In this document: positions 39,491 to 50,291 of the stretch, piece by piece
Layout: the number at the start of each line of letters is the position of its first letter
Position numbering within the stretch: position 1 is the stretch's first letter
NCBI GenBank assembly: GCA_025355165.1
Contig: JANYAD010000172.1
Span: forward strand, 44,277 to 108,276
Length of the DNA stretch: 64,000 nt
Origin: Gammaproteobacteria bacterium
GTDB lineage: Bacteria > Pseudomonadota > Gammaproteobacteria > Steroidobacterales > Steroidobacteraceae
Direction: 5' to 3'
Made by a program: the position numbers and the translations under genes
The notes under the pieces: generated by a model
The model's input: only the letters and a program-made list of their open reading frames with translations
The model's database searches: none
What the model was told of the DNA's origin: nothing

Positions 39491-40417
39491 CTATTTTCCC
39501 ATTCTACCCTTGCTATTTCTTCTGAGATTTTTGCGATGCCCGTCGGCGGTGGCGACTGAAGCGTCCGGGTCGCTGGGCAATTCTTCCTCAAAATAATAAG
39601 CGGTTACACCGATGCGGCATTGCGTCGAAATGTTTGACGGCACGCGCGCAGGCTTGGAACGAGAGCGCGTTAGTAAGGAGCTGGTTCCATCGATAAACGC
39701 CGCTCCTTGTTCGGCGATGCCTCTCCGTACTAGAGGAACCGCGTTCGCATCGATATTGCTCATAACTGCCGTCGCCTCGAATAAGGCATTCGATGAGGTC
39801 CGAAGATTTCTTGTCAGTGTTGTGAGCAGATCGGCTGCCCGTTCCCCGACATTGGCTATTGCGCTTGCAGTCATACCCCGAAAAGTTGGAACGCGCACTT
39901 TAGCCCTTATACGTTGTCTCGGCAAAACTTCTATAGCACTGATTTGTGCTAGTTCGTCGAGCATCGCTCGAACAGGGATTCCACCGCTATACATACCCAC
40001 GAGGCGCTCAAAGCTTTTGCGCTTACCAAAAATGGGAAGGACAGCGGGATCTCCATTTGCTCCGAGAAATTGCACGTTGTCATACCACGCCGCAAGTACT
40101 TTCCTGGCTGGGTGCTGTCCAGCCAGACGGCTTGGGCAGAATTTTTCTGCTTTCAAGATTCGCGCTACTTCTCCCCTACCCAAGCCGGTCGTTATTGCGA
40201 CACGTGAATTGCTGTTACGTCCTGATTCCCTAGTAATGCGCGCAGATGCGATTCGCACGGCGCGCTCGCGGACCAATCGACTGAACTCGTGCACCGTAAT
40301 TCCTGCATCGAACGTTAGATCCATTAGGGGGTCAATCACGCGCTCCAGCGTTGTTATGGTTGCCGCTCTTAGGGGATCTCGCGACCGCGATTCTTTAGGG
40401 ATTTGCATTCCTGCCAA
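39491..40417 (-). CDS. DUF6502-like protein
   Basis: RVIDPLMDLTFDAGITVHEFSRLVRERAVRIA; NSRVAITTGLGRGEVARIL; VLAAWYDNVQFLGANGDPAVLPIFGKRKSFERLVGMYSGGIPVRAMLDELAQI; IGVTAYYFEE. Confidence 0.7.
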   Translation of the reverse strand: MAGMQIPKESRSRDPLRAATITTLERVIDPLMDLTFDAGITVHEFSRLVRERAVRIASARITRESGRNSNSRVAITTGLGRGEVARILKAEKFCPSRLAGQHPARKVLAAWYDNVQFLGANGDPAVLPIFGKRKSFERLVGMYSGGIPVRAMLDELAQISAIEVLPRQRIRAKVRVPTFRGMTASAIANVGERAADLLTTLTRNLRTSSNALFEATAVMSNIDANAVPLVRRGIAEQGAAFIDGTSSLLTRSRSKPARVPSNISTQCRIGVTAYYFEEELPSDPDASVATADGHRKNLRRNSKGRMGK

Positions 40418-40618
40418 TAGCTTTAAGTATGTCTGTGCAAAACATTATGCACAAAAGCACATCACGATGGCACTTACACGTTGTAATCGTGTGGAATCGA
40501 CGTCAAATTGGCGGACGGGTAGAATCGGCCGACTATAAACCGGGCTAGGGTTTTTGTTGATGAAGCTTGGCTCGAGAAAGTCTAAAATTCTGCAGAAACG
40601 TTTATTCGTGAAATCCAG

Positions 40619-40918
40619 ATGGTCCACTCCCTAATTTGCTGGCGCTGCGGCGCATCTCTTGCTGTTCTTAGTCTTCCTTTTAGGCGCTTGGATGTTTGCA
40701 AGGCCTGCAATGCTGAGTTGCACGTGTGCAAAATGTGCGTTGAGTACGCTACGTCCTATGCCAAGCACTGCAAGGAACCTACCGCTGAGGAGATTCGAAA
40801 AAAGGACGAAGCCAATTTTTGCGATCACTTCAAGCCTAAGACTGGGGCTTATATCGCCAAAAACGAAGCAGAAATCGCGAAGTCGAAGTCCGCCCTGGAC
40901 GATCTCTTTAGGCGGTGA
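40619..40918 (+). CDS. Small Cys-rich zinc-ribbon-like protein
   Basis: CWRCGASL...CKACNAELHVCKMCVEYATSYAKHCKEP...FCDHFKP, with three CxxC pairs. Confidence 0.65.
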   Translation: MVHSLICWRCGASLAVLSLPFRRLDVCKACNAELHVCKMCVEYATSYAKHCKEPTAEEIRKKDEANFCDHFKPKTGAYIAKNEAEIAKSKSALDDLFRR

Positions 40919-41409
40919 TGGTCTGCGTCGATACGGATGGACACGCTGTCTGAGTCGGATTGCAGGCATCGTTACGGTTTCGCGGCGCCGCTGCGTCTAC
41001 GCCCTTGCCAAATGCGCGCGAGCTACAAGAGAGATGGTATGGCCCGGGGGTCCCAATCCTCGCACTGCAGCAGAAACGTGCGTAGGCCCAGTATCTGAGC
41101 TGAGGACATGGAAACTGATCAGCGTTGGAAATCACTGCTGCGGGCCCACCTCGCAAGGTCCATCAAAAGACTGAGATTTTTGCTGCCTAATGACGATGGT
41201 TTCCTTAATGCGGCGGGCGGCCCCGGCATTTTCGTCGACCTAGTCGCACGGTTGGGCGCCAAGCGTCGCCCATCTGTAACCAACGTGAAGACTGGGGCTG
41301 CTAGACTGCGGAAATCCTGTATCCAAGGGGCTGCGGGCATACGCCTGTAATACGTTCAGCGTATCAGAGTCAGAAACAGATATATGTAACCATTCCCGGA
41401 GTCCACTGG

Positions 41410-44400
41410 ATGGCGACATCTCCGGATTTCCTGCGCTTAGCGGCTAGTGCGTCGCGGGCGTTGGCGGAAACGGCCCTCGATAGCTTGCGAGACTCGGTGC
41501 TGGTCATCGATGCTCGCCATAAACTTGTCCCCCTCGTGCTAGCCAATGCGGCTGCACGCCGGTGTTTATGCAGCGCAGCTGATGAAGCCACTCTCATCGA
41601 GTCGCCGTTGGCCCGGGTCCTTGGCAGCGCCTCTGCAGCGTTAGTCGACCCTCTAATCAGCTGCCTGGTCGAGTCGAAAGTGCCGGTCAGCCGCCTGCTG
41701 ACTTGGCGTTTTATACAGGGCGAGCAGTCGGTGCTCACCGACATCAAGCTTTTGGACTTGGGCGCCGCGCAACGCTTGGTAATGCTGAGCTTCACACCGC
41801 CCCCGGCACATCCGGATCTCGTGTCGGCCATGGACCAGCTGCCCTTCGACATCCTGATTTTGGACCCTGACCTCAAGGTGACCTACGCGAATGCGGGCGC
41901 TGTCCGCTCGGCAGGCGCGATACCCGGCGGCGTGTTGGGCTGCTCCGCTTTAATGTTGGCGCCCACGATGTTGCTGCAGCCCGAGGTGTTTGCGCGCGTG
42001 CTGGCCGGTGGGATGTTTCACGATGAGTCGCTGGTTTTGGCGGAAACCGGCCGCATCACGCGCCGATTTGAGATCGATATGCATCCGCTCAACGGCGCTG
42101 CGGGAATCGTGGGTCTGCTCGTGCTGTGCCTAGAGGTGACGGAGGGTCACGCCGGCAAACGCACGTACGGCAAAGGCGAGCGCCGTTTGTTGGCGCTGAC
42201 CGAGCACGCCTTGGACATCATCACTATTGCCGATGCCGACGGCAGGTTGCAATACGTCAGCGGTGGCGTTCAAAACTCGTTGGGGTACACCTCCGAAGAA
42301 CGCCAGTCGAACTTGTTGTTCGAGCATGCTCATGCGGATGACCGCGAAGAGTTGCTCGGCAAGTTTCGCCAGTTGGTCAAGGGCGACATCAAGAGCTTCT
42401 CCAGGGAATATCGCATGCGTCACAAGGACGGCTCGTTCCGCTGGCTGGAGTCGCGCTGCGTGTCTGCCTTCGCCAATCCTTTGATCAATGGTGTGGTCAT
42501 TAATTCGCGCGACATCACCGAGCGCAAACAGGCCGAGTTCAGGCTGGCGCAACGCGAAGAAGTGTTCCGCTTGGCAGCCGAAGCGGTCGATGGCGTCATT
42601 TTCGAGTGGGACGTTGCGAGAAATGTGGTGCATCGTTCGCATGCGGTCCAAGAAGTGTTGGGGCTGGCGCCCGAGGAGCTCGAATCGTCGGTCGATGGGT
42701 GGTTGGCGCGGATTCACCCGCGCGATTTCAGTGCCGCAAAACGGGCGCTCTCTATGGGGCTCATGAGCGGCCGTGGTTGGACGACGGCCTACCGCATTCG
42801 CGATGCAAAAGGCCGTTACCGATCCATCCTGGATCGTGCGCTGGTGCAGCGCAACCACGCGGGGGATCCGGTCCGCGTGATCGGCTGCTGTGTCGATGTC
42901 TCGGAGATCAAACGCCTTACGGACATTCTGGATGAAAGCCAGCGCATCGCCAAAATCGGCGGCTGGGAGTACAGCTATGCGACTCGGGAGCTGACCTGGA
43001 CGGATGAGATGTTTCGCATCTACGGTACCAATGCCCAAGAGTTCCATGTTTCGTGGGACTCGATGCTGGCCCAATGTGTGCCCGAATCCACGGCGCAATT
43101 GCGCGAGGCCTTCCGCAGGGCGGAGGCAGGCTCGGGTCACGTCGATCTTGAAATCGAAATCAATTCGCTCAAAGATCAGCGCATCTGGGTGAGGATCATC
43201 GGACATCTGGAAATGCTGGGCGGACGCCCATTTCGCGCATTCGGTTCGGTGCAGAACATCCAAGCGAAGAAATTGGTGCAAATCCAGCTGGAAAACAGCA
43301 CGGGCTGGCTGAAACTGTCCATGAACATGGCGAACATGCATGCCTGGCGCTGGGACAAGGCGCAAAATTCCTTCGAATTCGCGAATCTGGACGAACCGCA
43401 AGTGCATTTGTCGAGCGTCTATCCAGATATGGAGACGATGCTGGCGCGAGTGCATCCCAAAGACCAGCGCGCGGTTAGGCGGGCCGTCGACCTGGCGTTT
43501 TCAGGTCCTGGCGAGGTTCGCCAGGAATTCGAGCTCTTGGGGATAGACGGGCGCTACCGCTCCTATGCCACAACGGCGCGGCCGCTGTACGAAGGAGATA
43601 TGCCGCGGGGCTTGGTGGGTGTCATCCAAGATGTCACCGCACGGCGTGATTCCGAACGACGCTTGCGCCGCTCGGAAGAATTGCTGCGCGTCACGACTGC
43701 CAATACTGCCGATACGCTGGTGTTGCTCGACACGACCCTGTGCGTGCGCTTCATCAACAAAGGCGTGAACGAATTGACCGCTGATGAAATTATCGGCCGC
43801 GACATCGGCGCGTTGCTGCCCGCCGCCGCGCGCATGGGAGTTTTGCAAAAGCTCGCGCGCATTCTGGAGACTGGCCAGACGGCGACCTTCGAGTTTGAAT
43901 CCATTGAGAAGGGACAGCCGCATTATTTCGAGAATTGCGCGGTGGTTGTGCGTGACCGAGGCGTCGCAACGGGCATCTCCATTTCCATGCGCGACATCAC
44001 CGAGCGCAAGGGTCTGGAGCAGGAAATCCTCGACGTTTCGGGACGCGAACGCCAAAGCATCGGCCGCGATCTGCACGACGGATTGGGACAGGAACTGACG
44101 GGCGTGGCGCTCATGTTGCGTGGCCTGGCGGGGCGAATCACAGAGCGCTGTCCCGACGTGGTGCAGAACGTGAACGAAATTGTCGGTCACGTGAATCAAT
44201 CCATCGAAACGGCGCGCTCCCTGGCGTGGGGATTGCTGCCCGTGCGCACCGAAACCGGGGGATTAAGCGCTGCGCTGCGTGCGCTGGCGGCCCGAAGCCG
44301 CGACCTGTACGGCCTGGAAGTGCACTTCCATTCGCAACTATCGCGCGAGTTCGTCTTGACGGAAACCAACGCGAGTCACCTGTATCGCATCACGCAGGAG

Positions 44401-44637
44401 GCGTTGACCAACGCCTCCCGTCACGGCCGCGCGAGCCTCGTGGATATTTCGCTGACCGGAGAGGTCAAAGGATTTATGTTGCGGATAACCGACAATGGCG
44501 TGGGCCTGGCGCAGTCGGCCCCCTCGGCGAGCGGCATGGGCCTCAAAATCATGAAGTACCGCGCCGATATGATCGGCGCCAAGTTCGACATCGCCGCATA
44601 TGAGCCGCACGGCGCCGTGGTGACGGTGGCGGGTTAG
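41410..44637 (+). CDS. Multi-PAS sensor histidine kinase, NarX/DegS-type (HisKA_3)
   Basis: Multiple PAS/PAC blocks (SRDITERKQAE, DVTARRDSERR, MRDITERKGLEQ); GRERQSIGRDLHDGLGQELTGVALML; ITQEALTNASRHG; SASGMGLKIMKYRA. Confidence 0.9.
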   Translation: MATSPDFLRLAASASRALAETALDSLRDSVLVIDARHKLVPLVLANAAARRCLCSAADEATLIESPLARVLGSASAALVDPLISCLVESKVPVSRLLTWRFIQGEQSVLTDIKLLDLGAAQRLVMLSFTPPPAHPDLVSAMDQLPFDILILDPDLKVTYANAGAVRSAGAIPGGVLGCSALMLAPTMLLQPEVFARVLAGGMFHDESLVLAETGRITRRFEIDMHPLNGAAGIVGLLVLCLEVTEGHAGKRTYGKGERRLLALTEHALDIITIADADGRLQYVSGGVQNSLGYTSEERQSNLLFEHAHADDREELLGKFRQLVKGDIKSFSREYRMRHKDGSFRWLESRCVSAFANPLINGVVINSRDITERKQAEFRLAQREEVFRLAAEAVDGVIFEWDVARNVVHRSHAVQEVLGLAPEELESSVDGWLARIHPRDFSAAKRALSMGLMSGRGWTTAYRIRDAKGRYRSILDRALVQRNHAGDPVRVIGCCVDVSEIKRLTDILDESQRIAKIGGWEYSYATRELTWTDEMFRIYGTNAQEFHVSWDSMLAQCVPESTAQLREAFRRAEAGSGHVDLEIEINSLKDQRIWVRIIGHLEMLGGRPFRAFGSVQNIQAKKLVQIQLENSTGWLKLSMNMANMHAWRWDKAQNSFEFANLDEPQVHLSSVYPDMETMLARVHPKDQRAVRRAVDLAFSGPGEVRQEFELLGIDGRYRSYATTARPLYEGDMPRGLVGVIQDVTARRDSERRLRRSEELLRVTTANTADTLVLLDTTLCVRFINKGVNELTADEIIGRDIGALLPAAARMGVLQKLARILETGQTATFEFESIEKGQPHYFENCAVVVRDRGVATGISISMRDITERKGLEQEILDVSGRERQSIGRDLHDGLGQELTGVALMLRGLAGRITERCPDVVQNVNEIVGHVNQSIETARSLAWGLLPVRTETGGLSAALRALAARSRDLYGLEVHFHSQLSREFVLTETNASHLYRITQEALTNASRHGRASLVDISLTGEVKGFMLRITDNGVGLAQSAPSASGMGLKIMKYRADMIGAKFDIAAYEPHGAVVTVAG

Positions 44638-44684
44638 GCAGCCAGGTTAGGATACAATGAGACGCCGTCTTAAGAGGATTCAAC

Positions 44685-45440
44685 TTGGCAGCGAGCAGTA
44701 CATGGATTCGAGCTTCGATGTCCCAAACGGGCATTAGCGCGGCTAACCGCCGGGCGCGGCGCGTCCTCATTGTCGATGACCATCCCATCGTGCGCCAAGG
44801 ACTGCGGCGCATCATGGAAAACGAGGAGGATTTGATTGTCTGCGGCGAGGCGGAAACGGCCCGCGATGCACGCATCGCGATCAAGGAGTTGAATCCCGAT
44901 GTCATGATCGCCGATATCAGCTTGAAGCAAAGCGATGGCATCGAGCTGGTGCGCGACGTGCGTGCCCACTATCCGCAATTGCCCATCTTGGTGCTGTCCA
45001 TGCACGATGAGACCATTTACGCCGAACGCATGCTTTCGGCCGGGGCCAATGGCTACATCATGAAGCAGGCGGCGAGCGAGCAGTTCTTGGTGTCGCTGCG
45101 CCGGGTTCTGGACGGCGGGATCTACGTGTCCGAGTCGGTCGGCAACAACATGATTCAAAAATTCGCAGCCGGCGGCTCCTATATCTCGGCCAATCCCATC
45201 GATCGGCTGAGCAATCGCGAATTGCAGATTCTGCACATGATCGGCAAGGGCATGAGCACCCGTGAGACCGCCGAGTCTTTGAACTTGAGCATCAAGACGG
45301 TGGAGTCCCATCGCCAGCGCATCAAGCGCAAGCTCAATTTGAATACCGGCACGCAGTTGGTGCAATACGCGGTGAATTGGTTCACGGGACGCGAGAGCAG
45401 CACAGGTTCCTCGGCCTCGCGCGAGGGTTTTAATCCTTAA
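44685..45440 (+). CDS. NarL/LuxR-type response regulator
   Basis: RRVLIVDDHPIVRQGLRRIM...DVMIADISLKQSDGIEL; LSNRELQILHMIGKGMSTRETAESLNLSIKTVESHRQRIKRKL. Downstream of the cognate-type kinase; true start may be 44718. Confidence 0.9.
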   Translation: MAASSTWIRASMSQTGISAANRRARRVLIVDDHPIVRQGLRRIMENEEDLIVCGEAETARDARIAIKELNPDVMIADISLKQSDGIELVRDVRAHYPQLPILVLSMHDETIYAERMLSAGANGYIMKQAASEQFLVSLRRVLDGGIYVSESVGNNMIQKFAAGGSYISANPIDRLSNRELQILHMIGKGMSTRETAESLNLSIKTVESHRQRIKRKLNLNTGTQLVQYAVNWFTGRESSTGSSASREGFNP

Positions 45441-45686
45441 TCGTTGAGTTGGGGCCTACCCTTGGGCGGCGGGGATGAACAGAGTTGGTGCGGCGCGTGC
45501 GCCGGGGCATCGCGATATACCCGGACGATGCGGAAGGGTAGCGACGTCACGATATGCTCGGTTAAGGCATTCCCTTAATCCCCAGTGAGTGCCAGTGCCG
45601 AGTTTTCATACCCGGTTCTCGCGCATGATTAAGTCATCGAATGTTACGCCGATATGACAAAGGCGCTGATAACGTGACCAACGGGG

Positions 45687-46691
45687 TTGAATACAGTGTC
45701 TGACACGGAAAGTGTGACGCCGATCACATTACAGGCGACGCCAACGATTCTGCTGGCCGAGGACGATCCTGTCACCCGGATGCTCATGACCCGCTTTCTC
45801 AAGAACGCCGGCTACGAAGTCGATGCCGTGGCGAATGGTTCCGAAGCGCTCGACAAAATGACCTCGCGCTACTACCCGATGTTGGTGACCGATTGGGAAA
45901 TGCCGCAAATGGATGGCATTGCCCTGTGCAAGGCGGTGCGCAACATGCAGCTCGATGGCTACGTGTACGCACTGCTGCTGACCGCGCGCGATGCCAAAGA
46001 GCACATCATTGCCGGGCTTGAGGCAGGGGCGGATGACTACCTGGTCAAGCCCGTGCACGAAGCTGAACTGATCGCGCGCTTGAATGCAGGCCGACGAATA
46101 CTGGCGCTCGAGCACTCGTTGCGCGTGGCCAACCAGCGCAACCGAATTCTGTCGATCACCGATGCGCTCACCGGGGCCTACAACCGGCGCTATCTGATGG
46201 AGCAATTGCCGCGCGAATTCGAACGCTGCCGCCGCTACGGATATCCATTATCGGTGCTGATGTGCGATCTGGATCATTTCAAACAGGTCAACGACCAGCG
46301 CAGTCACGCCGCGGGAGACGATGTGCTGCAGCAATTTGCGAGCCGCGCCCAGAAATTTATCCGCGGCAACAGCGATTGGATCGCCCGTTACGGCGGCGAG
46401 GAATTTCTCATCGTGCTGCCCGAAACCGGCTACGACGAAAGCCTGATCGTGGCGGAAAAGCTCCGCCAGCTCATCGCCTCGACACCGTTCCCCACCCGTG
46501 CCGGGGATGTCTCGGTGACGGCCAGCTTTGGGGTGGCCTCGACCGGGCTTCAGGGACCGGATTTGGCGCTTCATGTCGAGACATTGATCCGCGCGGCGGA
46601 TGAGAGTTTGTACAAAGCCAAGATGGCGGGGCGCAATTGCTTCACCGGCCAGGAACTGGGCGCCCCCTTACCCCGCGCGGCTCACGGCTAA
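45687..46691 (+). CDS. PleD-like response regulator diguanylate cyclase (REC-GGDEF)
   Basis: ILLAEDDPVTRMLMTRFLKNAGYEVDAV; LTGAYNRRYLMEQLPREFERCRRYGYPLSVLMCDLDHFKQVND; IARYGGEEFLIVLPET. Start TTG 45687 or GTG 45696. Confidence 0.9.
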   Translation: MNTVSDTESVTPITLQATPTILLAEDDPVTRMLMTRFLKNAGYEVDAVANGSEALDKMTSRYYPMLVTDWEMPQMDGIALCKAVRNMQLDGYVYALLLTARDAKEHIIAGLEAGADDYLVKPVHEAELIARLNAGRRILALEHSLRVANQRNRILSITDALTGAYNRRYLMEQLPREFERCRRYGYPLSVLMCDLDHFKQVNDQRSHAAGDDVLQQFASRAQKFIRGNSDWIARYGGEEFLIVLPETGYDESLIVAEKLRQLIASTPFPTRAGDVSVTASFGVASTGLQGPDLALHVETLIRAADESLYKAKMAGRNCFTGQELGAPLPRAAHG

Positions 46692-46702
46692 ATAAATTCA
46701 CT

Positions 46703-46863
46703 AGTCGAGCAGGCATTCCGCGTTCACGGCGCGCTTCACACCGAGTTCGACCATCTTTCCCGATGGCAGGAAAGGAATTTTCACACACGGCTTTTCGAGG
46801 GTTGTGACCTCGTGACTCAAATCCCGGGCATCGATATTGCCCCTCGCGTCTTTAAAGAAACGC
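46703..46863 (-). pseudogene. Remnant 3' coding fragment lacking start codon
   Basis: Minus-strand reading RARFFKDARGNIDARDLSHEVTTLEKPCVKIPFLPSGKMVELGVKRAVNAECLLD* is preceded by an in-frame stop and no ATG. Confidence 0.4.
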
Positions 46864-47207
46864 GCCCGCTATCGCATGTGTTCTCGTCTCTCACCCTTCA
46901 ATACCCCGATGATCTCCGCCAAGCACTGCTCGCCACCGCTGACGATATGGGGGACTGCGGCACCGCTTGAGCTATGATCGAGGGTGCACTCTTAAGCGAA
47001 AAGCATGCGAAAACTGAAGTGTTTGGGTCTTGTGACTGCGGCCATCTCACACTCTTGGCATCGCTTTGGGTGGCACTCCAGCGGGGGCACGCCAGGCGGG
47101 AAAAACCACCGGCTAGCGATGAACCTTTGCTCGCGGTCAACATGCCAGCTCGAAGATGGAGTTGGAGCCGTGCTTAAAGAGAGCTGGCCACAGGGAATGT
47201 TCGAGCG

Positions 47208-48278
47208 GTGACTCGACAGTCAAATCCATTTGCGCAGCGGCTGCTCGACTGGTTCGCCCTGCATGGCCGGCACACGCTGCCGTGGCAAACCGATCCCACG
47301 CCATACCGAGTGTGGGTCTCGGAAGTGATGCTGCAGCAGACGCAAGTCGCCACGGTGATCCCCTACTACGAACGATTCATGGCGCGCTTCCCCGATGTGC
47401 GCTCGCTCGCATCAGCGCCGCTCGATGAGGTGCTTCACCTGTGGACCGGCTTGGGTTATTACGCGCGCGCCCGCAATTTGCACGCGTGTTCGCAAGGTTT
47501 GGTCGCGCGCAATGGCGGCGAGTTTCCAGAAGAACTCGAGACCGTGATGGAACTGCCCGGGATCGGGCGGTCCACCGCAGGCGCTATTCTGGCGATCTCG
47601 CGCGGTCAGCGGCATCCCATACTCGATGGCAACGTCAGGCGCGTGATGGCGCGGGTATTCGGCGTTGCTGGGGATCCTGCTTCGAAGGCTGTCGTTGGCG
47701 CGTTGTGGACGCACTCAGATGACTGCACCCCTTCGCATCACGTAGCGGAGTACACCCAAGCCATCATGGATTTGGGCGCCATGGTGTGCACCCGGTCTCG
47801 ACCTGCCTGCACGGTCTGTCCCTTGAATGAGAGGTGCGTGGCAGCGCGCGAGGGGCGTCAGGCGGAATTGCCGGGCAAGAAACGCAAACGCGTGCGGCCC
47901 GCGCGCGAGGCGACGTTGCTGATTGCGCAAACTGCAGGGCAGGGCGGAAGTCTTGTCTTCTTGGAACGGCGACCCGCTTTAGGCTTATGGGGCGGGCTCT
48001 GGTCACCACCGCAATTCAATAGCTCGCAGGACGCGTTTGAGTGGTGCCTGAAAGAATTCGGTGACATCGCGCAATCGCGGATGCTGGCACCGATCGATCA
48101 CGCATTCACGCATTTTGATTTGCGTCTCATACCCTTGCAAGTATTTTGCACACCGAGCGGGAAAGTGGACGAAGGTCATGACCGCCTTTGGTACCAACTT
48201 GACGCGCCACCACGAATCGGCTTACCTCAACCCGTGGCGCAGCTGCTCGAGCGCTTGCGCACAGGGGGAATGGCTTAG
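47208..48278 (+). CDS. mutY: A/G-specific adenine glycosylase
   Basis: [49 protein letters not shown]; 4Fe-4S motif [17 protein letters not shown]. Confidence 0.97.
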   Translation: MTRQSNPFAQRLLDWFALHGRHTLPWQTDPTPYRVWVSEVMLQQTQVATVIPYYERFMARFPDVRSLASAPLDEVLHLWTGLGYYARARNLHACSQGLVARNGGEFPEELETVMELPGIGRSTAGAILAISRGQRHPILDGNVRRVMARVFGVAGDPASKAVVGALWTHSDDCTPSHHVAEYTQAIMDLGAMVCTRSRPACTVCPLNERCVAAREGRQAELPGKKRKRVRPAREATLLIAQTAGQGGSLVFLERRPALGLWGGLWSPPQFNSSQDAFEWCLKEFGDIAQSRMLAPIDHAFTHFDLRLIPLQVFCTPSGKVDEGHDRLWYQLDAPPRIGLPQPVAQLLERLRTGGMA

Positions 48279-48293
48279 CGTAAGATTCGGTGC

Positions 48294-48560
48294 ATGGCAC
48301 GCAAGGTTCAGTGTTTATTACTTAAGCGCGAGGCGGAAGGGCTCGACTACCTGCCTTATCCGGGCGAATTGGGCAAACGCATTTATCACCACATTTCCAA
48401 GGAAGCGTGGGCTCAGTGGGTCGCGCATCAGACCATGCTGATCAATGAGAATCGACTGACGCCCATTGAACCGAAGGCTCGGGCCTTTTTGGTCGCGGAA
48501 ATGGAAAAATTCTTGTTTGGCAGCGGATCGGAGAAGCCCAAAGAGTTTGTGCCAAAATAG
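48294..48560 (+). CDS. yggX: Fe(2+)-trafficking/oxidative damage protection protein YggX
   Basis: [66 protein letters not shown]; classic mutY-yggX adjacency. Confidence 0.97.
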   Translation: MARKVQCLLLKREAEGLDYLPYPGELGKRIYHHISKEAWAQWVAHQTMLINENRLTPIEPKARAFLVAEMEKFLFGSGSEKPKEFVPK

Positions 48561-48656
48561 GCCAAACGCGCCTATGCCGTAGGTAAGTGGCTGATTCTTC
48601 GATTATTCATTGACGATCAAAGCTCGCGCCTGTCTAATACGCGGCTCTTCGAATAA

Positions 48657-48729
<73 letters not shown>

Positions 48730-49303
48730 TTCTTCTGGGTGGTCCGTTCCGAGCACATCGGTAACGATTTATACCGACGGTCAGTGTCAAGATAGTTGTC
48801 GCTCGGGCTGGGCCGCCACACTGGGTGAGAAACTCGCTCAGGGTTGAGGACTACGTCAACCGGTGGATCTGAAAAACGGCTCGAAAGCTGAAGCCTCGGA
48901 TCTCGAGTGGCTGGAATGCGGAGGAAATCTATCCCGGCACGACCACCTCGCAACTGTCGACCGCCGAACTTACCAAGCTGCGCGACCGGGCATACATCGC
49001 TGACGTTCATCGAGGATGGCACCAGTAAGATGGTGGAGTGGTCGGCCATTTTCAGCTTTTTCAGCGACACGCCGGTGAACTCATCGCTCGTATTAGTAGA
49101 GCGGCTGGCGCTCGGTAAGCTTCTCATGGTCATCGCTAGCGACGATCTCGTCATTTGTAACAAGGCTGTAGTTGTTTTCAGCGCTAAAACGTTATTTAAG
49201 TGTAGTGGCGAATAAAAAATAGGCGCGATGGGACTTCCAGACGAGTGGCTACACGGCGTCGCATTCATCCTTCCGCGAAGATCTGAAAATCCGAGGGGAA
49301 AAT

Positions 49304-49570
49304 TATGTTCGGCAAGAAGGGTTGGTCTATCCCAGCAGCGTCGTTGCTCTTTATTTTTTTCGGCGTATCTACGGCAAATGCCGAGGATCATCCGCAGTGC
49401 TCACCGTTGCCAGCCTTCGAGGCTCGTATGCGGTTGTCGCTACCTATGGCGCTAACGTTGCGGTAGCGCTGGCGAAACGGTACTTGGATGGAAATGGAAA
49501 TTTGACGGGAACATTTCTTGTCAATGCAAGAGCCGATGACCAGCCAGCAGGCCATTCCCCCGGAATCTAA
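49304..49570 (+). pseudogene. Frameshifted gene for an exported protein
   Basis: ATG 49304 reads MFGKKGWSIPAASLLFIFFGVSTANAEDHPQ (signal peptide) then stops; the next frame continues SLRGSYAVVATYGANVAVALAKRYLDGNGNLTGTFLVNARADDQ. Confidence 0.55.
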
Positions 49571-50291
49571 CACCCATACCTTTGCAGGGTCTCTCGAATT
49601 GTAGTGCAAAAAGTTGCTCCGAGATTCCGGTAAAGACTGGCTGAGCGATGGGACCCTATGGCGAATGTTGCCTGCGCACTTGATTCCTGCCTACATGGGG
49701 CAGAAGGTCGAGTGTGAACCGCTGTGGGCGCGTGCTGTGGAACGGCAATCGCGCCTCTACGATCAACAAGCCGTTTTAAGCAGGAAAAAGGCGGCGCCAG
49801 ATCCAAGCAAGTGGAAGGCGTACTGCCAACGAGGACGCGATCTTCTGAACGGTCGAGTTGCAACGCAAGCGTGACGATCACGCAACATCAAAACCAACGC
49901 CCGACGACTTCGCGGCCGACCCCCCGATTTTTGGCAGTCGATTCCACCAGCTACTTGCAATCATCTGAATGGGTGGGGCCTTACTCGTTTACGGCGTCGC
50001 TGCTAGCCATTCGCGGCGTGATGGACAGGCCGTTAGAATCCAGAGTTGAGCGTCGCGCCTCGTTAGTGACCGCGGACACGCCGTTCGTTGTAGGACAGCA
50101 ATCTGAGGTATCGCGAAGGGCATTAAGTCAAATACCTGTGTCGTTGTCTGTCGCAGTCAGTCCCGAAGAGCGTGGTGCGACTTCAGACATTGATGTGGTG
50201 TTGAGTGTTGACTTGTAGATGATCACGGCCGGACAATCGAAGCATTCCGGTACGAATCGTTTCGCGCGACTCTCTCGTACCGCGTACATCA

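Noticed and set aside
42130-43455. 441 aa minus-strand ORF within the PAS kinase
   Set aside because: Shadow ORF; His/Arg-rich, no recognisable motifs.
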